Assembly (NCBI GenBank): GCA_004835665.1
Contig: RBKR01000022.1
Location: forward strand, 310,001 to 374,000
Reading direction: 5' to 3'
Length of the DNA stretch: 64,000 nt
Origin: Phoma sp. XZ068
Lineage: Eukaryota > Ascomycota > Dothideomycetes > Pleosporales > Didymellaceae
The translations under genes were made by a program, and so were the position numbers. Each line of letters opens with the position of its first letter. Within the stretch, counting starts at the first letter, position 1. The notes under the pieces are model-generated. The model saw nothing but the letters and a program-made list of their open reading frames with translations. It was not told the DNA's origin and did not search any database. This document shows positions 11,567-21,477 of this stretch, piece by piece.

Positions 11567-13070
11567 TCAAGAGCACTGCATTGTGTGCGGATTGACCAGG
11601 GTTCTTTCAACGAAGTCCCTGGCATCGTGAAAGAGATAAACGACACTCGGCGAAGTTGCTGTGTGAGCCCGGGCATGATCGCCAGGGACTTCGACGATCA
11701 TCAAAGCAACCTCGAACAGCCGAAGCGCGCCATGAGCAACCATCACCTTGGCTTCACATTTTTCTTTGTAAGGGCGGGGTTTGCTTACCTCCATGCTTGG
11801 CTATAAGCTTCTCGATGCGCGCAGCGCCGGTTTCCCAGATCTCTCGTCTGCCAGCCTCGCCCAGATCGACCGCCTCGTACTTTGGGGTTGGCGCACTCCA
11901 GGCATCGTCATCTGCACTTGGCTCAGTAGCAGCTTGGAGAGTTGACCTAAATAGCTCTTCAGTCTGGTCCCATGGCATCGTGTCGTCATCCTCAGCATGA
12001 ACAAGGACGAGTCGCAGTTTGGAGTATTTCCCTGCGTTCACGATGTTAGTCACTGCCCGTCAATGGTTCACTAAATGTCAACGGTGCGATGTGCCCTATC
12101 CGCAGTTCCAACGGCGCTGTACCAACTTACGAGTGAGTGTGGCTAAGCGAACATCAGTCCGCCATGTGTCCCGCATCTTGCGACTGAACCAGTTCTGGAC
12201 AGCTGGGATCATCTTGACGGGAGCGAGAACCGGTATAACGCCACCGAGCGAATATGAGGCGAACGCATTGCCTGCGTTCGTAAATGCAGCACACAGGATG
12301 ATGCCTGCAAACTCGACACCCATCTCAACATATTGCACTGCCACAGCTGTCGCAACTGCTGTTCCCAAGGAATGGCCAAGAAGGACGATGCGATTCGGTG
12401 GAATCTTTGCGACGTGCAATGCCCAGTCGACGATAGCATCTGCATCGTTCCTGAGACCAGCTTCTGAGGGGACACCAATTGACTTTCCGAAGCCCCGATA
12501 GTCGAACGCCAGTACGAAGACCTTCTCGCACGCGCCAGATGAGTAGGATCTATACTCTTCAGTACGCCGCTGCTGCCCAAGCGTTGCTGCGTTGCCATGA
12601 AAGTAGATTAGCAGCCGCGCTTCCGGATCGTCTCGCAACAAGCGGAATGCAAGTTTCTCAGTGATGTCTTCGACACCGGGCTGCTCCTGCATGAAGTCAT
12701 TCAGATGTCTGGCGTACACACCGAGCGGCGCAACAAGCCACGTGAAGAGTCTGTGACCATCCTTTGTTGCGATGCGAAACGGCGTGACCTGATTTTCTGC
12801 GGCGCATGAGCATTTGGCCTGATGATCCATCGTAAAGCACTGTGAACGCACTCAAAAATCCAGCTCTTTCGGGCTCGTCAAGCCATCTGCCAGGGAACAT
12901 GGTGACCCAATGCAGGTACAGCATTTCTAGGTCACTATTAGCTGTTGCACGTGCAGCTGCCCCGCTTACTCACGCTTCTGTATCCATGGCAGGCAACACA
13001 AAAGGGTGGCAGGTAGCCATATGCAGCTGATGAAGGAAAGCGTGACAGCGATGCCGCCGCCAATACCCAT
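11567..13070 (-). CDS. ABHD12-like serine hydrolase (alpha/beta hydrolase), five exons
   Basis: Exons in coding order: 13070-12974, 12926-12852, 12796-12131, 12031-11789 and probably 11751-11567 (421 residues). Introns of 47, 55 and 99 bases have good consensus and phase; the last (37 bases, GTAAGC...GAAG) is doubtful. Without it the protein ends at 11754 (371 residues). An N-terminal membrane segment (about residues 5-28) anchors the enzyme. Catalytic core: LLIYFHGNAATLG, FDYRGFGKS, GHSLGTA (Ser200), and the acid region HAEDDDTMPW. ABHD12-type enzymes hydrolyse monoacylglycerols or lysophosphatidylserine at the ER membrane. The C-terminal His block usually seen as HGGHN is not intact in either splice model. 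Family is firm, the 3' end is not. Confidence 0.8.
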
Positions 13071-13685
13071 GTCGATAATTGTGTTGTCGCAAGAGAGCGA
13101 AGGTCACTGAGTTCTGCCGCGGTTACTTCTTTGGGTGTGCTTGGCTCCGGAACGCCCAAGCTCTTCCCACCGCCTGTCGTTGTCCTTTATCTTTTCTCAC
13201 AAAGCACTGCTGCGCTACTCTTTATGCTTGCGCCTACCCAATGTTTAATAACAGCAGCATCACAATACAACGTGTAGCGTGCGAGAATTCTCGTGTTCTT
13301 GGGTCTTGACGGGAGGTTTGCACGACTGAATATGTACCTGGAATCTAAAATTATTCAGGGGAGGATGCTTCTCTTCAGAGCTTCCAAACTTGGTCGAAGT
13401 AGAGCATCATGTACGCCACTAAATTGGTAAGCCGAAGCGGGGACCTTTTACGAGGAATGCGGAGATGACTAGACTCCTGCATCATCCCGCGAAAACAACT
13501 CCACGATAAGTGGGCGACAGTAAGCACCTTCGATACAAGCGAGGCCGTTGCCTGTCTCTGTTTTTATGACTCATTTTATATCACTTTCGAGGATGGTTGT
13601 TACTTTTGATAAATAATCCTCGACAACGTCCCCATACCTCCAACTCGCAAATTTGATGATCCACCGCACAATCACAACCTAGGAT
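13071..13685. other. Divergent intergenic region (promoters)
   Basis: Between the minus-strand ABHD12-like gene and the plus-strand GFA-family gene. Sequence from about 13560 to 13685 is AT-rich and pyrimidine-rich, as expected of a fungal promoter and leader. No gene seen. Confidence 0.5.
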
Positions 13686-14279
13686 ATGTCATCGTCGAAA
13701 GTCTATCCCGGGTCTTGTCACTGCGGCTTCGTCCAGTACCAAGTCCGCCTTCAGTTCCCTCCAATTCACAGCCCTACAGCGAAATCAATCCGTTTGTACA
13801 AATGCAACTGCTCGACCTGCCAGAAGATGGGTTTCTTCCACTGCCGACCCATCACACCTGAAGAAGACTTTATCGTCACTTCGCCTACCAAACTTGAAGA
13901 GCTTGGAGACTATCGTGTTTTCTCTAAAACGAATGGCTGGTACTTTTGCAAGAAGTGCGGCGTCCGCGTCTTTGGAGTGGCTGGGGTATGGGAAGCATCG
14001 ACCATCGATGTCGAACAATGGGCAAGTGGGAAGCACGAAGGACCTGAGAAGCAACGGTTAGTTTTGAGGTCGAAGCCTACCACAAGAACAAGGGTGATGG
14101 ATGGGGAAGAGACGGCTGTCGCGTATCACTATGTTAGTGTAAATGCGGTGACACTTGAGCCTAGCGAGGATACAGATCTGAGGAAGTGGCATGAGAATGG
14201 TTGGGTCATGTATATGGATTGTAGGAATCGCGATGGGCAGCCACGGCTTGAGAAGCCATATGAGGGCGGGATGTACTAA
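13686..14279 (+). CDS. GFA/CENP-V family zinc protein
   Basis: Single exon, 197 residues, ATG at 13686. The zinc-binding cysteine set of the GFA family (glutathione-dependent formaldehyde-activating enzyme fold) is complete: GSCHCG (Cys11, Cys13), CNCSTCQKMG (Cys40, Cys42, Cys45) and FCKKCGVRVFG (Cys88, Cys91). These residues bind a structural and a catalytic-type zinc in the beta-tent fold. In most fungi these paralogues have no proven substrate; reaction with a glutathione-hydroxymethyl adduct is known only for some bacterial members. Length is normal for the single-domain fungal type. Confidence 0.9.
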   Translation: MSSSKVYPGSCHCGFVQYQVRLQFPPIHSPTAKSIRLYKCNCSTCQKMGFFHCRPITPEEDFIVTSPTKLEELGDYRVFSKTNGWYFCKKCGVRVFGVAGVWEASTIDVEQWASGKHEGPEKQRLVLRSKPTTRTRVMDGEETAVAYHYVSVNAVTLEPSEDTDLRKWHENGWVMYMDCRNRDGQPRLEKPYEGGMY

Positions 14280-14369
14280 GTCTAGGTATGTAGCGTCACC
14301 ATTGGCAGGAAGACACCGACATTCCTTCAACCTGTAGATGGAAAGCTGACACAAGAGCTAAAGGGTTTA

Positions 14370-15371
14370 TCATTCAGAATAAGTGCTGAAGCGTACGGTA
14401 GCCAAACTAAAGCGTTCTTTGAACCGAGACTCATTGCCTTGCCGAGGGGGAGGCATTCGCTTCTTCTCCATTTCCTCTTTCTTTTCGTCCCGCGCCGAAA
14501 TAATCTCATTCACTTTGACTGCAGCCCGCTGCTGGACAGACTCCCGATTCTTTGGGTCCGCCGCCGTATTGCACGCGCGGACTAACGCTTGTTCCTCAGC
14601 TTCCTGCAACGAGCGCTTGGCTTCTGCTTCGCGCGGCGCAATCACGTCGCGCAGGTACGCACTATGCGTCTTCGGATGCCCAATATCATTAACCAGCGTT
14701 GCCTCTGGGTCCTCGCTGACACGATCAGCTACCGCTGCAAGATGCGCAGGGACTGGCGCCTGAACCTTGATATCGGGCTGGTAGTACTCCTTCACCCCTT
14801 CCTTTTCGTCTTCGACAGTATCATCAGAGCAAACGCTATCTTGTCGGCCCTCCAGATGTCCCAAAGTGTGCATACGGTCCCTATACATCTTGGCCTGCAA
14901 GTCCATGCCTCCCTCCTCTAGATCCCAAGCGCGCATGCGTGCCTGAACCATTGACGAAGTGATAGGTTTTAGCTCGCCATTCTTCCACTTCCTAAGTTCG
15001 GCTTGGTAGCCAGGGCAGTTGTGACATTGCCCGCGGAAGCGGAGGAAGATAAAGTAGCAGATTGCAGCGAGTAAGTTGATGCCGAAGATAATGACCGCAA
15101 CCAGAGCTAGAATTGCCATTGTGGGAGTTGGATTTTTCCCGTTCGCCAAGGGCGAACTGAAGTCTGCGGGGAGTGGTGGGATCGTTGAGGTTGGATGCGA
15201 GGACAGGGCATCTGTTGCTGTTACCATCGAGTTTGCCGTTTTCATTGCGAAGGTCGCTGACGATATGAGAGTGGTGGCGAGTCGAGACGAAGTCGGGTTG
15301 ATATCGGTACGGAACAGAGGCATTGAGATGAACGTGGGCTCAATTAGAGTGTTGGCAACGCGAGACATCAT
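14370..15371 (-). CDS. Single-pass membrane protein, hypothetical
   Basis: The first in-frame ATG is at 15371 (a second follows at once), giving 333 residues; the frame is open a little further upstream. Residues 30-80 are Ser/Thr/Pro-rich, then one membrane span at about 85-110 (MAILALVAVIIFGINLLAAI), then a cytosolic part starting RFRGQCHNCPGYQAEL. The cytosolic half is charged, with likely helical Glu/Lys/Arg-rich stretches (EAEAKRSLQEAEEQALVRA; DEKKEEMEKKR). No signal peptide is obvious, so an N-out type III topology is likely. Faces the next gene across a 373-base spacer. No family recognised. Confidence 0.65.
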   Translation of the reverse strand: MMSRVANTLIEPTFISMPLFRTDINPTSSRLATTLISSATFAMKTANSMVTATDALSSHPTSTIPPLPADFSSPLANGKNPTPTMAILALVAVIIFGINLLAAICYFIFLRFRGQCHNCPGYQAELRKWKNGELKPITSSMVQARMRAWDLEEGGMDLQAKMYRDRMHTLGHLEGRQDSVCSDDTVEDEKEGVKEYYQPDIKVQAPVPAHLAAVADRVSEDPEATLVNDIGHPKTHSAYLRDVIAPREAEAKRSLQEAEEQALVRACNTAADPKNRESVQQRAAVKVNEIISARDEKKEEMEKKRMPPPRQGNESRFKERFSLATVRFSTYSE

Positions 15372-15744
15372 TTTTTCTAAATCTTTCCTGATGATGTAAA
15401 AGCTCGAGTTGTTTCCACCCAAGCTTTGGTTTGACTAGAGAAGAGATGAGTCGCATTCTGATAATATGTTCGGAAGTGACTTGGTGAAAGCAAAAATGGA
15501 TACATTGTATGGAATGTGATGACGCTGTGAGCGTCCCGACTGAATCAACAATGCTGGGGTTTGGATGAAGACTCTGCTCTTTACACAATGCACAGTCAGC
15601 CATGATTGTTTCTCAGGCTCTAACGAACATTTTCACCTGTTATGCGTTGATACTCGACCAGATTAAGTCTTCTTGCTGATCCCCAGGCTTACTCTGAATA
15701 TCCCCCCAGTTGATACAAACGATCAACTTCTGGGAATTAATCCA
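15372..15744. promoter_or_regulatory. Shared divergent promoter region
   Basis: Spacer of 373 bases between two divergent single-pass membrane protein genes. It must hold both promoters and leaders. A CCCCAG at 15682-15687, ahead of the plus-strand coding frame, could be an intron acceptor, which would add an upstream exon to that gene. Confidence 0.45.
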
Positions 15745-16338
15745 ATGCCACCAAACCTCTCCACAGCACCAGTCCCAGTCCTTTTCACCGACGAGCTCGG
15801 CATTTCCCTGCCCAACGGAACAAGGTATGCCGACCCCCGCATTCACGCAACAAACAGTTCACATAGGCACGATGAGCTGATTGGGGTCGTTTGCTTTGCC
15901 GTAGTAGGTTTCGTCATCGCCATGTATCAAGTATACCGCTTCGTCACTGTCTTCAAACCCCAGTGGATGTTCCGGCACTTCTGGCGTCGGTACAAAAATC
16001 GCAAGCGGGCAGCCCGCCATCAGCGTGGTGGATACGATAGTCCGTCTGATGTTGCACCTACCCTTGAAGCAGGCCAAAGGGATCAGTTGTCTCAGGGAGC
16101 GGGCGTTGTACAATATGACTCGCAAGGGTCGACGCTGGAGGGAAGCCCAAGCAGCGGGTCGATTAAAGCTGCCACAGCCAGCCCCGATAGTAGAGGTAGT
16201 TTAGAGGGGCAGGAATCTGCACTCGAGCCTTTTCCGGACTTTGATGACGGTGGATTCGATGCTCAAGAGGGTTATGAGTGGGTAATGTTGCGTCCTCTTC
16301 AGCTTGAAACAGCCGAGCCTCGGGACAAAGCAGATTAA
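15745..16338 (+). CDS. Single-pass membrane protein with glycosylated-type N-terminus, hypothetical
   Basis: From the first in-frame ATG (15745) the protein is 197 residues; the frame is open further upstream without an ATG, so an earlier exon is possible. Three N-glycosylation sequons (NLS, NGT, NSS) lie at residues 4-39, directly before one membrane span at about 45-63 (LIGVVCFAVVGFVIAM). A strongly basic juxtamembrane stretch (FRHFWRRYKNRKRAARH) follows, then a Ser/Gly/acidic tail. Sequons before and positive charge after the span both argue for N-outside, C-cytosol. No recognised domain. Confidence 0.62.
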   Translation: MPPNLSTAPVPVLFTDELGISLPNGTRYADPRIHATNSSHRHDELIGVVCFAVVGFVIAMYQVYRFVTVFKPQWMFRHFWRRYKNRKRAARHQRGGYDSPSDVAPTLEAGQRDQLSQGAGVVQYDSQGSTLEGSPSSGSIKAATASPDSRGSLEGQESALEPFPDFDDGGFDAQEGYEWVMLRPLQLETAEPRDKAD

Positions 16339-16599
16339 CATCTCTCAGATGTCGCTGAAACTGTACATCTGTTTGGTCTCGAGCTGTGTCGTTCCATATT
16401 CGAGCCACGATCCGTGCTGAGATTGTGTTGTAGTTACTTCACAAGGCGTTCTTAAGTCAGCCTCAATACCACAGATACATACTGAAGACCACGTGATTTC
16501 AAAACTGCGTCCACTGTGCATTGAAATTGGATTGATTGAAGGAATTTACTCGAGGCTTCGACTTCCAAAACGTGTTGCAAAAGATGTCGATACTCTCAC

Positions 16600-18485
16600 T
16601 CAACCCAGCCTCGCCTTACCACCTCCATATTTCCCCTCTGGTCCCTCGAGATGAGCATCTAGCACGGCTGATGTCCCACTCAAGACGCTCTTGATGGCCT
16701 CAGGCAGCAGCTTGCCTAGTTCTTCTGCGGTACTCGCATGGCCAGCCCAGATCTGACCACCAGAAGCAGCCTTTGCAATGCCCGAGTAATCCGGTGTAGG
16801 CGCGAAACTGATGTTCAGCTCCTCATTACTAACCTTGCTTCCCTCACCCTCAGGATGCACAAGCAGTAAGCTTCTCTTTGGCGCATTCCACCCCTTATTG
16901 TTCAGCACGATAGTTAGGATGGGAATCTTGTAGCGTTGAGAAATCCAGTACACCGAGCCGGGCACAGAGAAGAGATATGTTCCATCACCGACAATCTGGC
17001 ATACGAATTGCTTCTTGCCTTCGGAGTCTGTGGCTAGCTTGATGCCGAGAGCACCGCCACCTGACCAGCCAAGACCGCCTCCTCCGCAATTGATCCATGA
17101 TCCGGGGAGTGTAGCTTGAATCTGGTCAGCTACGAAGAAGGTTTGGGTTACGGCTTCGATCGCCCAGATTGTGTCGGCGGGGCAGAGGGCCTTGAGCTGG
17201 GAGCAGAGGTAAGGTGTGGCGAAGTGGCCCTGATCGTCCACTTTGGCTTCGCTGGCGATCGTTTCTAGCTTCTTCTTGTGCGATTCTTGCAGGCTAGTCC
17301 AGCGGGAAGTGAAGAGTTCACTTGACAACTTGTCCTTGAGCTTTGTCTCAAGATATTCGTTCAGCTGGGACAGCGAGGTGTATGAGTCTGCACGGTAGCG
17401 TTGGATGGCGTTGAGGTAGAAGACGGGCATCTGCTGCTTCAGAGGATCGACGTCAACGTGGAAGATTTTGGCAGTATCTTTGGGGTGACATTGCGTGTTG
17501 ATCCAGGGTACGTCACAGTCTATGACCAGGATGACATCGGCTGTCTTGATGCTGGGGTCGTTACCATATCTTAGACCAAGCCATGCTGGGTGGTTTGCGG
17601 GGAAACACATGTCACTTCCTCCAGTGTCGAGCACGCGTAGGCCTTTGACGTTGTCTGCAAGGTTGACTAGCTCTTGTACAGCGGCGTGATTACGACCTGT
17701 GTAGCCTGCGATGACGAGCGGTTCTTGCGCGTTGACCAAAGCGTCGGCAATGTTCTTCACTCCGGTTGGAGGGAGCGCCGATGGCTCTACAGGCCGCCAG
17801 TAGTCGAGCTTCAGCTGATATGGGGTAAGGTCCTCCTCCATAGGCTCCCGCGCGCCATATAGGTAGACAGGGCCCTTGGGGTCGCTCATGGCGAACGATA
17901 GTGCTCGGTTGACCATCTGCTTGACATTCTTGCCAGTCTTAATCTCGCCAGTGTATCGGCAGTACTGGGCTACAATTTGTTTCTGGTCTGGTACATCTTG
18001 TATCCAGTGGATGTATTCGGTCCTGCTTCCCCGCATCTCTCCTTCAATTGTATATGGCGACAAGCCAGCAAAGATGAGCACCGGTGCTCGCCCGCATGAC
18101 GCATTGTGGATGGCCGCTCCGAGACCTTGTGTGCCGACGTCGACGTGTACGATGACGCATTGGGGTTTGCCGGTGAATCGAGCGTAGCCGTCCGCCATAG
18201 ACAGGGCGACCATCTGCTCATGTTAGCCTCTATTCTGGGTGATTTCATACAAGGTACTCACCTCATTCGGACATGTCACAATCTTGGGGAATTGGCCTTT
18301 CTTTTCATTCTGACCCTTGACGATGGCTTCGATGATGGATGGATGGTCAGAGCCCAGATTGACGAATACATTCGTTACGCCAGCTTCCCACAGAGCCTCG
18401 AAGAAGGCAAATGATGCCGTATATCTTGGGAGATAGTCAGTTGGAGAACATGTGAGTAGATCATGCCCTAATCGACTTACACCAT
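16600..18485 (-). CDS. Thiamine-diphosphate-dependent enzyme (acetolactate synthase/benzoylformate decarboxylase-like)
   Basis: Exons in coding order 18485-18481 (5 bases), 18424-18262 and 18213-16600 give 593 residues. Introns of 56 and 48 bases have GTAAGT/GTGAGT donors and AAG/CAG acceptors; phases agree. The mature start MVYTASFAFFEALWEAG matches the family's usual MYTAS-type start, supporting the tiny first exon. Glu56 (TCPNE) is the cofactor-activating glutamate. The ThDP motif is GDG-(26)-NN (GDGTYLFSVPG to LTIVLNN). Central domain and C-terminal pyrimidine/PP halves are all present at normal length. The fungal subfamily is usually annotated simply as thiamine pyrophosphate enzyme; its substrate (a 2-oxo acid) is not known. 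No mitochondrial presequence or SKL-type tail is seen, so it may be cytosolic. Confidence 0.87.
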
Positions 18486-19049
18486 GTTGGCTGTTCACAA
18501 GCGTTCACGCTATAGGGAGTATCAAGGTGTGTGCAGAAGACTTTGGATGGCTCTGCAAACTCGTCTGTGTATAACGTGCACCGGCTGCAACGACTGTTAA
18601 AGTTGCCATGGCTCCCCACGCCCTGTGAGGTTGGGGCCCCACCACACGCGGGGAACACTGCAGTGGAGAGCGTGTTTGGGTGCGCGACTTCGGGAATATG
18701 AGCGGCTTCGGCATGCAGTGACGGCATCGGCACTTGCGGCCTCATTCCGCTTTGCGATAAGATAAGACAACCCAATACCATACCACCCCTCCCCACATCT
18801 GTACCATCCCCCATCGGCCTACATTTGTATTGAAGTAAACGTTTTAGTGCAGTACCCTCAGACGTAAACATAATGTTTAAGTTGTGTCTGAGGCAGCAAG
18901 CTACCGGCTAAGGGATGCTGCGACATCAACAGCCTGAAACGCGTTTCATGTAACGGCAAGTATGAGCAGACCAGGACGCACAAAAAGTAGCCATGTAGGT
19001 CGACAACGAACTTCGTCTCATTCATCTCTAATCATCTGTTCTTTGCGCC
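18486..19049. promoter_or_regulatory. Divergent promoter region between ThDP enzyme and SET gene
   Basis: Spacer of 564 bases containing both leaders. A stop (TGA) precedes the ThDP ATG in frame, which supports that start. No conserved operator could be identified by eye. Confidence 0.5.
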
Positions 19050-20129
19050 ATGTTCCCCTGTCAGACTGTTGTGATTTCCTCCCTCCTAGCGGGCGCATTT
19101 GCGCACTTCACATACAGACTTCCCACATCATCCGTATCATACGCATCTGGCATTCCGTCGTGGGAGTCGAGTGACTACACTTGTCAAGGACCACCGGGGG
19201 TCTATATTGTTGAACCCAGCAAGGGTAAAGGGCTGGGTGTTTTTGCACTTCACGATCTTGACGTCGGTGACATCGTCATGCGAGAGACACCCATCCTGAA
19301 GATTGATCCACCGGACTACGTAAAGGGCACCGGCTACCCAATGGATCAGGTGACGAAGCTTGTCCGAAACGAGTTCGAAAATCTGTCACCAGATGCGCAG
19401 GCGGAAGTAATGTCCCTGACGTACCATGCGACCGCGGTGGAAGAGGCGACAATGGACAAACTCGGAATCATCTTCAGAACGAATGCGTATAACACAGACA
19501 ACCAGATCGGCCTATTTCCGAAGATTGCCAGAATAAACCACTCCTGTCGACCCAACACTAGCTACTATTGGAACAAGAAGTTGAATAAGAGGGTGGTATA
19601 CGCCAGCAGGAAGATCAAGAAAGGCGAGGAGTTCTTCGTGTCCTACATCGGCCTCCTATCAACCCACGAGGAACGACAAAGCAACCTCCACCGCTATGGC
19701 TTCAAGTGTACCTGCGAAGCATGCGCAGCAGAACAAACCATCAAACAAGTCAGCGACCAGCGACGAGTCGAGATCAGTAAAGCGTTCATGGACTTCGAGC
19801 CACAACTGACACTCGACGTGCCCAAGTCAAAGTCAGCGAAACGAAAGGCCCGCAAAAACGCCCAAGCAAGTTTGCAGCTTGCTGGACTCGTGGAGGAGGA
19901 AGGCCTTGCTGACTACTACGCCAAAGCATACCGAGTTGCTGCTATCAGTCACGCAAGGACTGAAGACTGGGAGCCAGCGACATTATTCGCTAACAAAGGA
20001 TATAAATTGAAGCACATGGAAGACCCAGAGTCCGCATACACAGCAGAGATGTACTCGCTTACTAGTAGCTTCATACAGAGTTGGGAGAGCGAGCTGAAGA
20101 ACCAGACGTCTAAGAAGACATCGAAGTAG
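19050..20129 (+). CDS. SET-domain protein with N-terminal hydrophobic leader
   Basis: Single exon, 359 residues. SET-domain landmarks: SKGKGLGVFALHDL (about 57-70), RINHSCRPN at 161-169 (the AdoMet/substrate pseudoknot motif), and EEFFVSYIGLL at 193-203. The post-SET-type triad is FKCTCEAC (Cys220, Cys222, Cys225). This resembles the SMYD/SET5-like fungal SET proteins that methylate histones or other proteins. Oddly, residues 5-19 (QTVVISSLLAGAFAH) read like a signal peptide or anchor, unusual for a lysine methyltransferase. An internal start would be Met77 or later, which would cut the domain, so the upstream ATG is preferred. Substrate unknown. Confidence 0.88.
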   Translation: MFPCQTVVISSLLAGAFAHFTYRLPTSSVSYASGIPSWESSDYTCQGPPGVYIVEPSKGKGLGVFALHDLDVGDIVMRETPILKIDPPDYVKGTGYPMDQVTKLVRNEFENLSPDAQAEVMSLTYHATAVEEATMDKLGIIFRTNAYNTDNQIGLFPKIARINHSCRPNTSYYWNKKLNKRVVYASRKIKKGEEFFVSYIGLLSTHEERQSNLHRYGFKCTCEACAAEQTIKQVSDQRRVEISKAFMDFEPQLTLDVPKSKSAKRKARKNAQASLQLAGLVEEEGLADYYAKAYRVAAISHARTEDWEPATLFANKGYKLKHMEDPESAYTAEMYSLTSSFIQSWESELKNQTSKKTSK

Positions 20130-20584
20130 ATGATAGGGTGCTTGACAGTCCCTTCGCAACCGTTTTTTACCAAGCAAGATACCATATTTCATTTAACATT
20201 GCTATGTTTGCCCCATGCTTGATAAGGACTGGTACTCTCACATATGTCTGCTTGGCAAGCCTAAACTAACGGCTGGGGATGATCTGCATACATTTAGCCG
20301 GTCGAGGCTAGGTGGTATCTACACCACGATCCCCAGTGCTTGTGCTCCTTGGGATCTCCTCATACTTCCATCCAGACGTGCTCCACACTAATTCACCGAG
20401 AGCACCCATGTTCTCGACTTCAACAATCTCTACTAGCAATATCTCTGGAATCCTCGCCAACACAGCCCTCAACATCCGACACATTAGCCTAATGCACATC
20501 GCCTATAAGCATCGCAATTGAACCCCATCCCCATAGCCTTTGCCTACAACAACAATTCCGCGCAACTGATAACATTACGATACA
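20130..20584. other. Intergenic
   Basis: 3' flank of the SET gene and promoter of the sulfotransferase-like gene. Nothing else recognised. Confidence 0.5.
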
Positions 20585-21436
20585 ATGGCCGAAGAAAATC
20601 CCATATCCAAGGCCGCACCTGGTCGCAAGATTCCCATGCGAGTCCTCATCCTCGGTCTCCCACGCACAAACACCGCATCCCTAATCAGTGCCCTGCGCCA
20701 CCTGGGCTACAACCCATACACAATGCGCTCCCTCGTCACAAACCCTCCCCACATCCCCGTATGGCAAGAAGCAGCCAAAAGTACGCAACACGCCTCCGGA
20801 CTGCCCTTAATTATCAACGACATCCTCTCCGAGTACGACGCCGTGGGCGATCTTCCCGGGTGCATGTTCGCTAAGCAGATGATTGAGGCGTATCCCGAGG
20901 CCAAGGTGATTTTGACGACGCGTCGCTACGAAGCTTGGGAGAAGAGTATGCAGGAGAGCATCTGGGTGTTGTTCACGTGGCAGTTGTTTGATATCTGCAG
21001 GGTTCTGGGCGTGAGTCGCATGGCGCCGCTGATTCGGCTTTTGCACGCGTTATTTGGTATGCATAACGGGAATCAGTACGGCGGGCATGAGTCGAGGAGG
21101 GCGTATGAGCAACACAACGAGATTGTGCGAGAGCTTGCGGGGAGGGAGAGGCTGTTGGAAATTGATGCGGATGATGAGAGTGGATGGAACGAATTGTGTA
21201 GGTTTTTGGGCAAGGAGAAACCAAATGCTGAGTACCCAAGGTTAAAGGAGGACACAGCAATGCGGGCCGGACTTGAGCAGACGTGGCTGAGCATGGTGAG
21301 GTATCTAATTATGATGGTTGTGCTGCCTGGAATCGTGATGGTCTTGGGAGGGCTGCTGTACGTGTATGCGGACGACCTGAGATCAGCGAGAGATCAGTGG
21401 GTCCTTAACCCTCTCAAGGAGTATTTGGATTTGTAA
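20585..21436 (+). CDS. Sulfotransferase-like P-loop protein with C-terminal membrane anchor
   Basis: Single exon, 283 residues. The N-terminus has the PAPS-loop-like motif VLILGLPRTNTASLISALRHLGY (residues 20-42). Further on are KQMIEAYPEAKVILTTR (the helix-strand typical of the group) and YEAWEKSMQE. This matches the fungal family often called NAD-dependent epimerase/dehydratase or Sulfotransfer_4, whose members have a sulfotransferase fold but no tested reaction. A hydrophobic segment at about 240-261 followed by a short charged tail predicts a tail-anchored or C-terminal membrane attachment, common in this family. It stops only 41 bases before the stop of the next, convergent gene. Confidence 0.85.
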   Translation: MAEENPISKAAPGRKIPMRVLILGLPRTNTASLISALRHLGYNPYTMRSLVTNPPHIPVWQEAAKSTQHASGLPLIINDILSEYDAVGDLPGCMFAKQMIEAYPEAKVILTTRRYEAWEKSMQESIWVLFTWQLFDICRVLGVSRMAPLIRLLHALFGMHNGNQYGGHESRRAYEQHNEIVRELAGRERLLEIDADDESGWNELCRFLGKEKPNAEYPRLKEDTAMRAGLEQTWLSMVRYLIMMVVLPGIVMVLGGLLYVYADDLRSARDQWVLNPLKEYLDL

Positions 21437-21477
21437 GTGCGTTGATTTAGGCATAAATCTTGTACGATCATCTTATG

